DNA of 64,000 nucleotides from Marinobacterium litorale DSM 23545 (GCF_000428985.1 NZ_AUAZ01000003.1:53324-117323), one strand, 5' to 3'. Shown: positions 30,518-41,050, counted from the stretch's first letter. Notes: generated from the sequence alone by a model not told the origin. Numbers and translations: made by a program.

Positions 30518-31960
30518 ATGAAACTGATCCCAGTTATTATGTCCGGCGGTGTTGGTAGTCGCCTCTGGCCTGTTTCTCGACAAGCCCATCCCAAGCCATT
30601 CATGACCCTGCCGGATGGGGATAATCTGATTCGGAAAACCTATCGCCGGGCCGCCGCCTTGGACGGTGTTGCCGAGGTTATGACGGTTACCAACCGGGAG
30701 CTCTTTTTCAAAACCGAAGAGGAGTACGAGCTGGCGAGCGCACTGCCTGTGGCGCAGAGTTATCTGTTGGAACCGTTCGGCCGCAATACGGCAGCGGCTG
30801 TGGCGGCGGCGGCCCTGGATGTTGAGCGCCATCACGGGTCGGACGCGCAACTGCTGGTGTTGGCGGCCGATCATCTGATCAAAGATGAGGACGCGTTCGC
30901 GGCAGCCGTCCAGAGTGCCCAGGTGCAGGCTGCGGAGGGCTGGCTGGTCACCTTCGGTATCCAGCCTGAATACCCGGAAACCGGGTTTGGTTACATCGAA
31001 GGTGATCTGGGGGCGCCGCTGGCCGATGGTTGCTATCCTGTCAGCCGTTTTGTGGAAAAGCCGGATCTCGATCGGGCTCAGAGCTACCTGGATGCAGGAA
31101 ACTACTTCTGGAACTCCGGGATGTTCTGCTTTAGCGCAGGTACGCTGCTTGAAGAGCTGCACCGCCATGCGCCCGATGTTATCGCGTCGGTTTCTGCGGT
31201 ACTTGAACACTCCAAACTGCTGCAAAGTCCGGATAACCGATGTATCACATTTAATTCCGAACTCTTTGCTGATGTGCCGGACATCTCCATCGATTATGCG
31301 TTGATGGAGCGCTCTTCCCGGGTGGCAACGGTACCCTGCGATATTGGCTGGAGCGATATCGGTTCCTGGACGGCCATGAGTGGACTGTCCGAGGCCGACA
31401 GTGAAAATAACCGGGTCGAAGGTGAGGTGGTGACGCATGATGCATCGGGTAACTATGTTCGTAATCCGGAGCGCCTGACCGCCCTGGTGGGTGTGCGCGA
31501 TCTGGTGATCGTGGATACGCCGGATGCTCTGCTCGTGGCCCACCGTGACAATGCGCAGGACGTGAAACATATCGTCAGCACCCTCAAGGCACAGAACCAC
31601 GATGCACATCGCTTGCACCGGACCGTCCATCGTCCCTGGGGAACCTATACCATTTTGGAGGAAGGTGAGCGCTTTAAGATCAAACGGATCGTGGTCAAGC
31701 CGGGCGCTTCCCTGTCGTTGCAGCTGCATCACCACCGCAGCGAACACTGGATTGTGGTCAGCGGGATGGCTCGCATCGTCAACGACTGCAAAGAGATGAT
31801 GCTCAATACAAACGAGTCCACCTTTATCCCCGCCGGCCATAAACATCGTCTGGAGAACCCCGGTGTTATCGAACTCGTCTTGATCGAGGTGCAGAGCGGT
31901 GATTACCTGGGAGAGGATGATATTGTCCGCTTCGAGGATCAGTACGGGCGCACCAGCTGA
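30518..31960 (+). CDS. manC: ManC/AlgA-type mannose-1-phosphate guanylyltransferase / mannose-6-phosphate isomerase
   Basis: A 480-residue type II PMI-GMP. The N-terminal nucleotidyltransferase domain has MSGGVGSRLWPVSRQAHPKPF and FVEKPD; the C-terminal cupin isomerase domain has RPWGTYTILEEG and LQLHHHRSEHWIVVSG. It converts fructose-6-phosphate to mannose-6-phosphate and mannose-1-phosphate to GDP-mannose (with a phosphomannomutase encoded elsewhere). A GGAAAAAGG ribosome-binding site precedes the ATG. It opens the polysaccharide operon, 12 bp before the glycosyltransferase. Confidence 0.95.
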   Translation: MKLIPVIMSGGVGSRLWPVSRQAHPKPFMTLPDGDNLIRKTYRRAAALDGVAEVMTVTNRELFFKTEEEYELASALPVAQSYLLEPFGRNTAAAVAAAALDVERHHGSDAQLLVLAADHLIKDEDAFAAAVQSAQVQAAEGWLVTFGIQPEYPETGFGYIEGDLGAPLADGCYPVSRFVEKPDLDRAQSYLDAGNYFWNSGMFCFSAGTLLEELHRHAPDVIASVSAVLEHSKLLQSPDNRCITFNSELFADVPDISIDYALMERSSRVATVPCDIGWSDIGSWTAMSGLSEADSENNRVEGEVVTHDASGNYVRNPERLTALVGVRDLVIVDTPDALLVAHRDNAQDVKHIVSTLKAQNHDAHRLHRTVHRPWGTYTILEEGERFKIKRIVVKPGASLSLQLHHHRSEHWIVVSGMARIVNDCKEMMLNTNESTFIPAGHKHRLENPGVIELVLIEVQSGDYLGEDDIVRFEDQYGRTS

Positions 31961-31972
31961 GTCTGACCGGGT

Positions 31973-33076
31973 ATGCCTAAAGTCCTGCATTTTTTCAAAA
32001 CCTATTACCCCGACACCTTTGGCGGTGTGGAGCAGGTGATCTACCAGCTCGCCGAGGGGTGTTCTGAACAGGGTATCGAGTCCCGGGTGCTGACTCTGAG
32101 TTCCGAGCCCGATAGGGGGGAACCTCTGGTTGGGCGACATCGCGTGGACCGGGCGCCGCTGAACTTTGAGCTGGCCTCCACCGGGTTCTCCTGGTCGGCG
32201 ATTCAGCGGTTTCGGCAGTTGGCCCTTGAGGCGGATCTGATCCACTACCATTTCCCCTGGCCGTTTATGGACCTGGTCCATTTTCTGTCAGGGATAAACA
32301 AGCCCTCACTGGTGACTTATCACTCTGATATCGTTAAACAAAAGCATCTGCTGAAGCTCTATTCGCCGCTGATGCATCGTTTTCTTGGCTCGGTGGATCG
32401 AATCGTCGCCACCTCGCCGGACTATGTGGCCACCAGCCCGGTACTGGCTCGCCATCGGGATAAGGTTCGAGTTGTACCCTTGGGGATTGATGAGGCGGGT
32501 TACCCCCGGCCCAGTCCCGAACGGGTTGAGTATTGGCGCTCCCGTCTGGGTGACGGTTTCTTCCTGTTTGTCGGTGCGCTTCGCTACTACAAAGGGCTCG
32601 AATTTCTGGTGCGGGCCGCCCGGCTTAACGGTCTGCCCGTTGTGATCGCAGGTTTGGGGCCCATGGAGTCACGGCTGCGCCAACTGTCCGGTGGCGAGAA
32701 ACAGATCAGTCTGGTCGGCCGGGTCTCGGACGAGGATAAGGTGGCTTTACTCTCATTGTGTCGTGGCCTGGTGTTTCCCTCCCATCTGCGCTCGGAGGCC
32801 TTTGGTGTTTCGCTGCTGGAGGCCGCCATGTTCTCCAAGCCGTTGATCAGCTGTGAGATCGGTACCGGTACCAGCTATGTGAACCGGGATGGTGAGACCG
32901 GCTTTATTATCCCGCCTGAGAATCCCATGGCGCTGGCTGAGGCCATGCGCAGGCTCTGGACGGATGATAAAGCTGCGATGGCGATGGGGGCTGCGGCCCG
33001 GGCACGTTTTGAACAGCTGTTTACGGCGCGGCAGATGTGTGAGCGCTATGCGGCGCTTTACCGGGAGCTGCTCTAG
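31973..33076 (+). CDS. GT4-family glycosyltransferase
   Basis: A 367-residue GT-B fold enzyme. The N-terminal FGGVEQVIYQLAEG motif, the DLIHYHFPWP and VTYHSDIVKQK segments, and the C-terminal donor-site motif EAFGVSLLEAAMFSKPLISCE with E-x7-E are typical of glycosyltransferase family 4. Because manC lies directly upstream, a GDP-mannose-dependent mannosyltransferase is a reasonable guess, but donor and acceptor cannot be read from sequence. It shares one base with the next start codon. Confidence 0.88.
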   Translation: MPKVLHFFKTYYPDTFGGVEQVIYQLAEGCSEQGIESRVLTLSSEPDRGEPLVGRHRVDRAPLNFELASTGFSWSAIQRFRQLALEADLIHYHFPWPFMDLVHFLSGINKPSLVTYHSDIVKQKHLLKLYSPLMHRFLGSVDRIVATSPDYVATSPVLARHRDKVRVVPLGIDEAGYPRPSPERVEYWRSRLGDGFFLFVGALRYYKGLEFLVRAARLNGLPVVIAGLGPMESRLRQLSGGEKQISLVGRVSDEDKVALLSLCRGLVFPSHLRSEAFGVSLLEAAMFSKPLISCEIGTGTSYVNRDGETGFIIPPENPMALAEAMRRLWTDDKAAMAMGAAARARFEQLFTARQMCERYAALYRELL

Positions 33077-34032
33077 TGCGGGTGGCTGTAACCGGCGCGT
33101 CCGGCTTTGTGGCGGGTGCTTTACTGCGCCATTTGAGAAAAAGTGGGCGCCAGGTGCGGGGTTTTTCTCGGGGGCATTGCGCCGATACGTCTGTGGCAGC
33201 GGATTGGCGTCAGCTGTCGCCTGAAAGCGGTCATGAGTCTTGGGTAAAGGCGCTTGATGGAGTCGATGTGCTGGTGCATTGTGCCGCCCGGGTGCATCAG
33301 ATGGACGATCGGCCGGGGCAGGCGTTGGCTGATTACCGGCGCGTCAATCGTGATTTTACGCTGGAGCTGGCTCGTGCGTCGCTGGAGGCCGGCGTAAAGC
33401 GTTTTGTCTTTCTCAGCACTGTCAAAGTCAACGGTGAGGAGCAGTTGGCGGGAAGTCCTCCCTACCGAGCCGACGATATCCCGGCTCCCGTGGACGATTA
33501 CGGTCGCTCCAAGCTGGAGGCTGAGCTGGGTTTGAGCGAGCTGTTGGCAGGGAGAGAGATGGAATGGGTGGTGGTGCGTCCGGTGCTGGTGTATGGGCCG
33601 GGCGTGGGTGGAAACTTTGCACGTATGCTGGGTGTTTTGATGAAGCCCTGGCCTTTGCCCCTGGCCGCTATCGATAACCGCCGCTCACTGCTGGCGCTGG
33701 ATAACCTGGTGGACTTTGTTGGGCTATGTACACATCACCCCGGCGCAGCGAACCGTGTCTGGATGATCTGCGACGACACACCGATTTCAACCGGTGCATT
33801 ACTCAGTCGTCTTAATACGTATCTACCGGGACGGGCCTGTCTTTTCAGGGCGCCTCCAGGGCTCCTTCGAACGGGGGCGCAGCTGCTTGGTAAAGGGAGT
33901 CAGGCGAGCCGGTTGTTCGGCTCGCTGGTGGTTGATAGCGCCCCTGCCCGTGACGAGTTAGGCTGGCGCGCGCCGGTGTCTATGGATGAGGCGCTAAAAG
34001 CAACGGCTGAGGCCTTTCGGTCACGATGTTAA
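33076..34032 (+). CDS. wbpV: WbpV-like NAD-dependent epimerase/reductase
   Basis: A 318-residue extended short-chain dehydrogenase: VTGASGFVAGALLRHL nucleotide-binding motif, VHCAARVHQMDD, a Ser followed by the YGRSK catalytic Tyr-Lys pair, and RPVLVYGPGVGGNF. The order wbpV-wbpL-wbpM is the same as at the end of the Pseudomonas aeruginosa O6 antigen cluster, where WbpV reduces the 4-keto-6-deoxy sugar made by WbpM (toward UDP-QuiNAc). The start is GTG, sharing a base with the previous stop. The end overlaps wbpL by 7 bp. Assignment relies on family plus context. Confidence 0.8.
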   Translation: MRVAVTGASGFVAGALLRHLRKSGRQVRGFSRGHCADTSVAADWRQLSPESGHESWVKALDGVDVLVHCAARVHQMDDRPGQALADYRRVNRDFTLELARASLEAGVKRFVFLSTVKVNGEEQLAGSPPYRADDIPAPVDDYGRSKLEAELGLSELLAGREMEWVVVRPVLVYGPGVGGNFARMLGVLMKPWPLPLAAIDNRRSLLALDNLVDFVGLCTHHPGAANRVWMICDDTPISTGALLSRLNTYLPGRACLFRAPPGLLRTGAQLLGKGSQASRLFGSLVVDSAPARDELGWRAPVSMDEALKATAEAFRSRC

Positions 34033-35048
34033 ATCCAGTAGCGATATTTCTGTTGGCGATGCTCAGTGCCTGGCTTCTCACCGGCGCTGTGCTGCGCTAT
34101 GCGCAACGAGCGTTGCTCGATATGCCCGGGGAGCGCAGCTCGCATCAGGTTCCGACGCCGCGGGGTGGGGGAGTCTCGATTGTACTGGTTGTGTTGGTTG
34201 GCAGTGTGATGAGCCAGTCATTGGCCGATCCATGGGTTACCGCATTGCTGGGTGCCGGCGGGACGGTGGCGCTGGTTGGGTTTATCGATGATCACCGTCA
34301 TGTGCCGGCACGCTGGCGGCTGGCGACCCATATTGTGGCTGCGGCCGCAGCGATCTATTGGCTGGGTGGGCCTCCGGGGATCAGCGCGCTGGGTGTGGAA
34401 ATTTCCGGCGGTTTCTGGTTGTGGCTTCCGGCTATCGTGTTTGTGGTCTGGATGTTGAATCTTTACAACTTCATGGATGGCATTGATGGCTTGGCCGCTC
34501 TGCAGGCGCTCACCCTGTCACTGGGAATCAATGCTGTACTGCTGATCGCGGGTCTTCCTGTGTCAGCGCCGATGCTATTGATAGCAGGTGCGGCGGCTGG
34601 GTTTCTGATCTGGAATTTCCCCCCGGCCCGCATTTTTATGGGCGATGTGGGAAGTGGCTTCCTGGGAGTGGTGTTTGCCATCACGGCACTGTTTCATACC
34701 GCCATCGACCCTGAACTGTTCTGGTGTTGGCTGATTTTGATGGCCGTATTCGTAACCGATGCGAGCTGGACCCTGGTGCGACGCTTCCAGCGAGGTGAGG
34801 CGGTTTTTCAGGCGCACCGCAGTCACGCCTATCAAAGAGCGGCGCGGGCGCTGGAAAATCATGGTTATGTATCCGTTGCTGTTGCTCTAATCAACCTGGT
34901 CTGGCTATTGTCGCTGGCGCTGCTGGTGGCCAGTGGTCGGCTGGACGGGCTGATTGGTGCTATTATTGCGTATTCGCCACTGCTGTGGCTCGTGTACCGC
35001 CTCGGGGGCGGGTTACCGGATCAGGTACCCGTTTCTCTGAAGCGCTGA
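34026..35048 (+). CDS. wbpL: WbpL/WecA-like undecaprenyl-phosphate sugar-1-phosphate transferase
   Basis: A 340-residue polytopic protein of the MraY/WecA family: TPRGGGVSI, NLYNFMDGIDGLAALQA with the metal-binding aspartates, NFPPARIFMGDVGSGFLG and a HRSHAYQRA histidine motif. WbpL starts O-antigen units by transferring a sugar-1-phosphate to undecaprenyl phosphate. Genomic position between wbpV and wbpM supports this assignment. Confidence 0.88.
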   Translation: MLNPVAIFLLAMLSAWLLTGAVLRYAQRALLDMPGERSSHQVPTPRGGGVSIVLVVLVGSVMSQSLADPWVTALLGAGGTVALVGFIDDHRHVPARWRLATHIVAAAAAIYWLGGPPGISALGVEISGGFWLWLPAIVFVVWMLNLYNFMDGIDGLAALQALTLSLGINAVLLIAGLPVSAPMLLIAGAAAGFLIWNFPPARIFMGDVGSGFLGVVFAITALFHTAIDPELFWCWLILMAVFVTDASWTLVRRFQRGEAVFQAHRSHAYQRAARALENHGYVSVAVALINLVWLLSLALLVASGRLDGLIGAIIAYSPLLWLVYRLGGGLPDQVPVSLKR

Positions 35049-35083
35049 CTGTTGGCGTAAAGCCGGCACCAATCAAGGTCGCT

Positions 35084-37033
35084 ATGGACGCACAAGGCCC
35101 GATCTCCGGTTCGCTGCATACGCGAATTATCAATATGAGCCGTAATCGCAAGAAGGTGATTATGGTGCTCGCCGACTTCATCGCCCTGCCGTTGGCGCTG
35201 TGGTCGGCTTACGCCCTGCGGTTAGCCGATTTCTGGCCGGTGGAATATCTAAAGCCGGCCTGGTGGCTGTTCCTGATAACGCCTGTCCTGGGGTTGTTGA
35301 TATTCATGCGCCTGGGGCTCTATCGAGCGGTTGTTCGATTCATGGGGGCTCAGGCGATCTGGGCGGTGGCCAAGGGCGTAATCTTGCTCGCGCTGACACT
35401 GTGGCTGCTTGCCTATCTGGGCCAGCTTGATTCCTTTCCGCGCTCCGTGCCGGTCAGTTTTGCTTTCGCGGCCCTGGTCTATGTGGGGGGCAGCCGCCTG
35501 CTGGTTCGCAACTACTACCATTGGCTGATTCGCCACTATATCGATAAGGAACCGATTCTGATCTACGGTGCCGGTGGTGCCGGGGTACAGCTGTCGATGG
35601 CGTTGATGGGGGGCAAGGAGTACATGCCGGTGGCCTTTGTTGATGACGACCCGGGGTTGTGGGGAAATACCCTGGCCGGCTTGCCGGTGCATCCGCCGCG
35701 CATGATCGGTCGCCTGGTTCGTGATCAGCGGGTTGCCCAGATTCTGCTGGCGCTGCCAACCGCCAGTCAGCGGCAGCGCAAAGCGGTGCTGGAACGGCTG
35801 TCCGAGCACTCCGTGCGGGTCAAAACCGTGCCCTCCATGCCCGAGCTGGTATCCGGTGAATCCCTGGAAACCCTGCGTGAAGTGGATGTGGAAGACCTGT
35901 TGGGCCGGGAGGCGGTGCCGCCTATCCAGAGCCTGATAGCTACCAGTATCGAAGATAAGGTCGTGTTTGTCAGTGGTGCCGGCGGTTCGATCGGTTCTGA
36001 GCTGGCGCGGCAGGCGATCGCTAACCGGCCCCGGGCGCTGGTGCTGTATGAGATGGGTGAGTTCGCGCTCTACACCATAGAGCAGGAGCTCCGGGCTCTG
36101 AATACCGGGGTGCCGATCTATCCCGTGCTGGGGTCGGTGCTTGATGGCGAGAGGGTGTCATCGGTACTGGCCCATTTTCAGGTTCAGACGATTTACCATG
36201 CGGCGGCGTACAAGCATGTTCCTCTGGTTGAACATAATGTCCTCGAAGGTGTGCGTAACAATACCCTGGGGACGCGGGTGCTGGCGGAGGCTGCCCTGCT
36301 GGCCGAGGTTGAGCGGTTTGTGCTTATTTCCACCGATAAGGCGGTGCGCCCCACCAACGTGATGGGAGCCTCCAAACGGTTGGCTGAAATGGTCCTGCAG
36401 GATATGGCCGAGCGCAGCTCTAAAACACGTTTTTCCATGGTACGGTTTGGCAACGTGCTGGGCTCCTCCGGTTCCGTGGTGCCCCTGTTCAGGAAGCAGA
36501 TCAAGTCGGGAGGGCCGGTCACTGTGACCCATCCCGATATTACGCGCTATTTCATGACGATCCCCGAGGCGGCCACGCTGGTGATTCAAGCCGGGTCCAT
36601 GGCGAGCGGGGGGGATCTTTTTGTGCTGGATATGGGTGAGCCCGTAAAAATCGTGGATCTGGCCCGGCGCATGATTCACCTGATGGGTTACTCCCTGAAA
36701 AGTGACAGCAACCCCGGCGGCGAAATCGCGATCCGGTATAGCGGGTTGCGGCCGGGTGAAAAACTTCACGAAGAGCTTGTGATCGGTGCCGAACTGGTTC
36801 AGACCGCGCACCCGAAAATCAACCGCGCGTTAGAGGATTCTCTGCCCGCCGAGCGTTTGCGTGATCTGCTCGGTGAGCTGGAATCCGCATTGGTTAAACA
36901 CGATGTGACCGCTGTGCGCCAGGTGCTTGAAAAAGCGGTGGCCGGTTACAGCAGCTCCAATGGCGCCGTGGTTGACTGGGTTGCATCGCGGCCTGTCAGC
37001 TCTGCAGGGGCTGATTCCAGTGTCCGGCACTGA
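35084..37033 (+). CDS. wbpM: WbpM-like UDP-GlcNAc 4,6-dehydratase
   Basis: A protein of about 649 residues with four N-terminal membrane helices, a CoA-binding-like Rossmann domain (LIYGAGGAGVQLSMAL) and a C-terminal SDR dehydratase domain (VSGAGGSIGSELARQA, YHAAAYKHVPLVE, NNTLGT). The active site shows Met in the usual Tyr position (STDKAVRPTNVMGASKRLAE), the Ser-Met-Lys triad known for the large membrane WbpM family. It makes UDP-4-keto-6-deoxy sugars for QuiNAc/FucNAc. I place the start at ATG 35084 with an AAGG site; a GTG-like start inside wbpL or the later ATG at 35135 are alternatives. Confidence 0.93.
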   Translation: MDAQGPISGSLHTRIINMSRNRKKVIMVLADFIALPLALWSAYALRLADFWPVEYLKPAWWLFLITPVLGLLIFMRLGLYRAVVRFMGAQAIWAVAKGVILLALTLWLLAYLGQLDSFPRSVPVSFAFAALVYVGGSRLLVRNYYHWLIRHYIDKEPILIYGAGGAGVQLSMALMGGKEYMPVAFVDDDPGLWGNTLAGLPVHPPRMIGRLVRDQRVAQILLALPTASQRQRKAVLERLSEHSVRVKTVPSMPELVSGESLETLREVDVEDLLGREAVPPIQSLIATSIEDKVVFVSGAGGSIGSELARQAIANRPRALVLYEMGEFALYTIEQELRALNTGVPIYPVLGSVLDGERVSSVLAHFQVQTIYHAAAYKHVPLVEHNVLEGVRNNTLGTRVLAEAALLAEVERFVLISTDKAVRPTNVMGASKRLAEMVLQDMAERSSKTRFSMVRFGNVLGSSGSVVPLFRKQIKSGGPVTVTHPDITRYFMTIPEAATLVIQAGSMASGGDLFVLDMGEPVKIVDLARRMIHLMGYSLKSDSNPGGEIAIRYSGLRPGEKLHEELVIGAELVQTAHPKINRALEDSLPAERLRDLLGELESALVKHDVTAVRQVLEKAVAGYSSSNGAVVDWVASRPVSSAGADSSVRH

Positions 37034-37074
37034 CGCGGCATGCCATCTGCGCTATCAGAACCTGCTTAATCGAA

Positions 37075-37103
37075 TTGGCCCGGCATCGTGCATTCGGTAT
37101 ACT
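37075..37103 (+). promoter_or_regulatory. Candidate sigma70 promoter for dapC
   Basis: TTGGCC (37075-37080) and TATACT (37098-37103) with a 17-bp spacer lie in the gap after wbpM, about 70 bp before the dapC start. This separates the lysine genes from the polysaccharide operon. Confidence 0.6.
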
Positions 37104-37172
37104 TTGCGGCCCTATATGCCGCTATACCCGCAGGAATAATGCGGGTTGGAAGCTAGCCGGAAGGACACATCC

Positions 37173-38381
37173 ATGAGCCGTATGAATCCAGATCTCGATC
37201 GCCTGCAGCCTTATCCATTCGAAAAACTTGCAGTGCTGAAGCAGGGTGTGACGCCCCCGTCCGACCTCGAGCATATCTCACTGGGTATCGGTGAGCCGAA
37301 ACATCCGGCGCCCCCGTTTGTGCTCGATATTTTGCGCGAGAACCTGGAAAAAGTGTCCTATTACCCGACTACCAAGGGGATGCTGGAGCTGCGCCAGGCG
37401 ATCGCCGGCTGGTGCGAGCGGCGCTTTAAGCTGCAGTCAGGTTCGATGGATGCCGATCGCAATGTAATCCCGGTCAATGGCACCCGTGAGGCGATCTTTG
37501 CATTTACTCAGGCGCTTGTAGCCCGGGAGCCCGGTGCGCTGGTTTTGACACCGGACCCGTTTTATCAGATCTACGAAGGAGCAGCCTATCTGTCTGGTGC
37601 CGAGCCCTATTACCTGCCGACCCTGCCGGAAAATGAATTTGTCCCGGATTACGATGCCATTCCGGCCGATGTCTGGCAGCGTTGCCAGCTTCTGTTCGTC
37701 TGTTCTCCCAGCAACCCCACCGGCTCCGCACATACCCTAGAACAGTTCAAGAAGCTGATTGCGCTGGCTGACGAATACGATTTCGTGATCGCATCCGATG
37801 AGTGCTACTCGGAGATCTACTTCGACGAGAGTAAACCGCCGGCGGGGCTGCTGGAAGCCTGTGCCGAGATGGGCCGTCACGATTACCGCAACTGTGTGGT
37901 GTTTCACAGCCTGTCCAAGCGCTCCAATCTGCCCGGCCTGCGTTCCGGTTTTATCGCCGGTGATGCAGCGCTGATGGAGCCCTTCCTGTTGTTCCGCACC
38001 TACCATGGCAGCTCCATGCCGATCCAGCACCAACTGGCATCGATCGCCGCCTGGAACGATGAGAACCATGTGCTGGAAAACCGCAGCCAGTACCGCCACA
38101 AGTTCGATGCAGCGATCAAGGTGCTTGCGCCGGTGCTGGATGTGAAAAAACCGGATGCCAGCTTCTATCTCTGGACCCCGACTCCGATCGCCGATGACGA
38201 ATTTACCCGCGGCCTTTATGAGCAGCAGAATCTGACCGTATTGCCCGGCCGCTACCTGTCGCGCCCGATGGCCGACGGTCGCCTGCCCGGTGCCGGGTTT
38301 GTGCGTATGGCCCTGGTGGCCACGGTTTCCGAAGTGATCGAAGCGTCCGAGCGCATCCGTCGTTACGTCGAATCCCTGTAA
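37173..38381 (+). CDS. dapC: DapC, succinyldiaminopimelate transaminase
   Basis: A 402-residue PLP-dependent fold-type I aminotransferase: LGIGEPKHPAP, YYPTTKGMLELRQAI, SPSNPTGSAHTLEQ, SDECYSEIYFDE and the PLP lysine in FHSLSKRSNLPGLRSGF. The position before yffB-dapD-dapE identifies it as DapC rather than a general aminotransferase. It converts N-succinyl-2-amino-6-ketopimelate to N-succinyl-LL-DAP for lysine and peptidoglycan. The ATG at 37173 has a GGAAGGA site; an upstream TTG at 37146 is unlikely. Confidence 0.94.
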   Translation: MSRMNPDLDRLQPYPFEKLAVLKQGVTPPSDLEHISLGIGEPKHPAPPFVLDILRENLEKVSYYPTTKGMLELRQAIAGWCERRFKLQSGSMDADRNVIPVNGTREAIFAFTQALVAREPGALVLTPDPFYQIYEGAAYLSGAEPYYLPTLPENEFVPDYDAIPADVWQRCQLLFVCSPSNPTGSAHTLEQFKKLIALADEYDFVIASDECYSEIYFDESKPPAGLLEACAEMGRHDYRNCVVFHSLSKRSNLPGLRSGFIAGDAALMEPFLLFRTYHGSSMPIQHQLASIAAWNDENHVLENRSQYRHKFDAAIKVLAPVLDVKKPDASFYLWTPTPIADDEFTRGLYEQQNLTVLPGRYLSRPMADGRLPGAGFVRMALVATVSEVIEASERIRRYVESL

Positions 38382-38390
38382 GGAATAGAA

Positions 38391-38738
38391 ATGACCACTT
38401 TGTACGGCATCAGCAATTGCGACACCGTGCGCAAAACGCGCAAGTGGCTGGAAAGCAACGGTATCGCATTCGAGTTTCACGACTTTCGCAAAGAGGGCCT
38501 GACCCGGGCGCAGGTTGATCGTTGGTGTGACGATCAGGGCTCGCAGATCGTGCTCAACAAGCGGGGGACGACTTGGCGCCAACTGCCTGTTGAGCAGCGT
38601 GATAACCTTGATGAAGAGTCGCTTCGCGCGTTGCTGGTGGAGCATCCGACCCTGATCAAGCGGCCGGTGCTGGAGCACAACGGTACAATCCGCGTTGGTT
38701 TCAAGGCCGAGGACTACGCTGGCCTGTTCGGCGTTTGA
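38391..38738 (+). CDS. yffB: YffB-type ArsC/Spx-family protein
   Basis: A 115-residue thioredoxin-fold protein of the ArsC family with a single N-terminal cysteine (YGISNCDTVRKTRKWL) and the RP segment IKRPVLEHNG. It lacks the features of true arsenate reductases from ars operons and matches the YffB branch, which is typically found next to dap genes, as in E. coli beside dapE. The function is unproven; a glutathione-dependent thiol reductase has been suggested for the family. It starts 9 bp after dapC. Confidence 0.9.
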   Translation: MTTLYGISNCDTVRKTRKWLESNGIAFEFHDFRKEGLTRAQVDRWCDDQGSQIVLNKRGTTWRQLPVEQRDNLDEESLRALLVEHPTLIKRPVLEHNGTIRVGFKAEDYAGLFGV

Positions 38739-38806
38739 TAACGACCCGCTCCGAACCACTTTTAGAACGATTATCTCAGACAGACACACGTTACGAGGAT
38801 ACAACA

Positions 38807-39838
38807 ATGGCAAATTTCGCATTCGGCCTGGGTGTCGGTACCAAATCCAACGCCGGTGACTGGCTTGAGGTTTACTACAACGCACCGCTGTTGGGAGCCG
38901 ACGATAAACTGATCGATGCCGTAGCCGGCGTGGTTGGTTACGAAGGCGGCAACGAAGCGATCGAAATCGATGCCGCTACACTGAAGAAGCTGGAGAGCGC
39001 TTTCCTGTCAGTGGGTGCTGAAGATCAGGCGCTGATCACTGAAGTCCTGGAAGGCAGCAAGCAGCCCCTGGTTATCTGCATTCTGGCGAAGGATGAGGGT
39101 CCGAGCAGCACGGCCGAGGTATACCTGAAGCTGTCGCTTCTGTCTCATCGTCTGGTTAAGCCCCATGGCCTGGACCTGTCCGGCATGTTCGGCCTGCTGC
39201 CCAATGTGGCCTGGACCAGTGAAGGTGCCGTCGCCCTGGAAGACCTGCCGCGCCGCCAGCTCGAAGCGCGTGCTCAGGGGCGTGTTCTGGATGTTCAGTC
39301 CGTGGACAAATTCCCGAAAATGGCCAACTACGCCGTACCGGCCGGTATCCGTATCGGTGACACCTCACGCATCCGTCTGGGTGCCCATGTGGGTGAAGGC
39401 ACCACCGTTATGCATGAAGGTTTCATCAATTTCAATGCTGGTACCCTGGGTGTGAGCATGGTTGAAGGCCGTATCTCTGCCGGTGTTGTCGTAGGTAACG
39501 GTTCCGACGTGGGCGGTGGCGCCTCTACCATGGGTACCCTGTCAGGCGGCAACAATGTGGTGATCTCGGTGGGCGAAAACTGCCTGCTGGGCGCGAACTC
39601 CGGTCTGGGGATTCCGCTGGGGGATCGCAGCACCGTGGAAGCGGGTCTGTATGTCACCGGCGGCTCCAAAGTCACCGTTCTGGATGACCAGAACAACGAC
39701 GTCGAAGTGGTCAAAGCCGCTGATCTGGCCGGTAAGCCGGATCTGCTGTTCCGTCGCAACTCTCAGAATGGTCGCATCGAGGTGAAGACCAACAAGAGTG
39801 CGATTGAGTTGAATGAAGAGCTTCACAAGCACAACTAA
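38807..39838 (+). CDS. dapD: DapD, tetrahydrodipicolinate N-succinyltransferase
   Basis: A 343-residue enzyme of the Pseudomonas-type DapD. It begins ANFAFGLGVGTKS and has a left-handed beta-helix of hexapeptide repeats in the second half (TSRIRLGAHVGEGTTVMHEGFI..., GGGASTMGTLSGGN, ENCLLGANSGLGIPLGD). It transfers succinyl from succinyl-CoA to tetrahydrodipicolinate. The ATG at 38807 has a GAGGA site; an earlier in-frame ATT-type extension to 38735 is not supported. Confidence 0.95.
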   Translation: MANFAFGLGVGTKSNAGDWLEVYYNAPLLGADDKLIDAVAGVVGYEGGNEAIEIDAATLKKLESAFLSVGAEDQALITEVLEGSKQPLVICILAKDEGPSSTAEVYLKLSLLSHRLVKPHGLDLSGMFGLLPNVAWTSEGAVALEDLPRRQLEARAQGRVLDVQSVDKFPKMANYAVPAGIRIGDTSRIRLGAHVGEGTTVMHEGFINFNAGTLGVSMVEGRISAGVVVGNGSDVGGGASTMGTLSGGNNVVISVGENCLLGANSGLGIPLGDRSTVEAGLYVTGGSKVTVLDDQNNDVEVVKAADLAGKPDLLFRRNSQNGRIEVKTNKSAIELNEELHKHN

Positions 39839-39847
39839 CTAAAAACA

Positions 39848-39887
39848 GCCTGAAAGCTACTGCGCTTGTCATGCTTTCAGGCCGTTT
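39848..39887 (+). terminator. Hairpin between dapD and dapE
   Basis: gcctgaaagc and gctttcaggc form a perfect 10-bp stem with a 15-nt loop right after the dapD stop, followed by cgttttc. The T-run is short, so it may only attenuate transcription into dapE. Confidence 0.55.
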
Positions 39888-39900
39888 TCGGGAGTCCTAA

Positions 39901-41046
<1,146 letters not shown>

Positions 41047-41050
41047 TTCA

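Noticed and set aside
30443-32281. 612-codon open frame antisense to manC
   Set aside because: It lies wholly opposite a clear ManC/AlgA enzyme, has no recognisable domain, and its long open frame is explained by GC-rich codon bias on the other strand.
34985-35083. Longer WbpM start inside wbpL
   Set aside because: The extra N-terminal residues do not resemble WbpM and lie mainly within the overlapping wbpL frame; ATG 35084 has a better ribosome-binding site.
37737-38885. 382-codon minus-strand open frame over dapC and yffB
   Set aside because: It is a shadow of two well-supported genes and spans an intergenic boundary.
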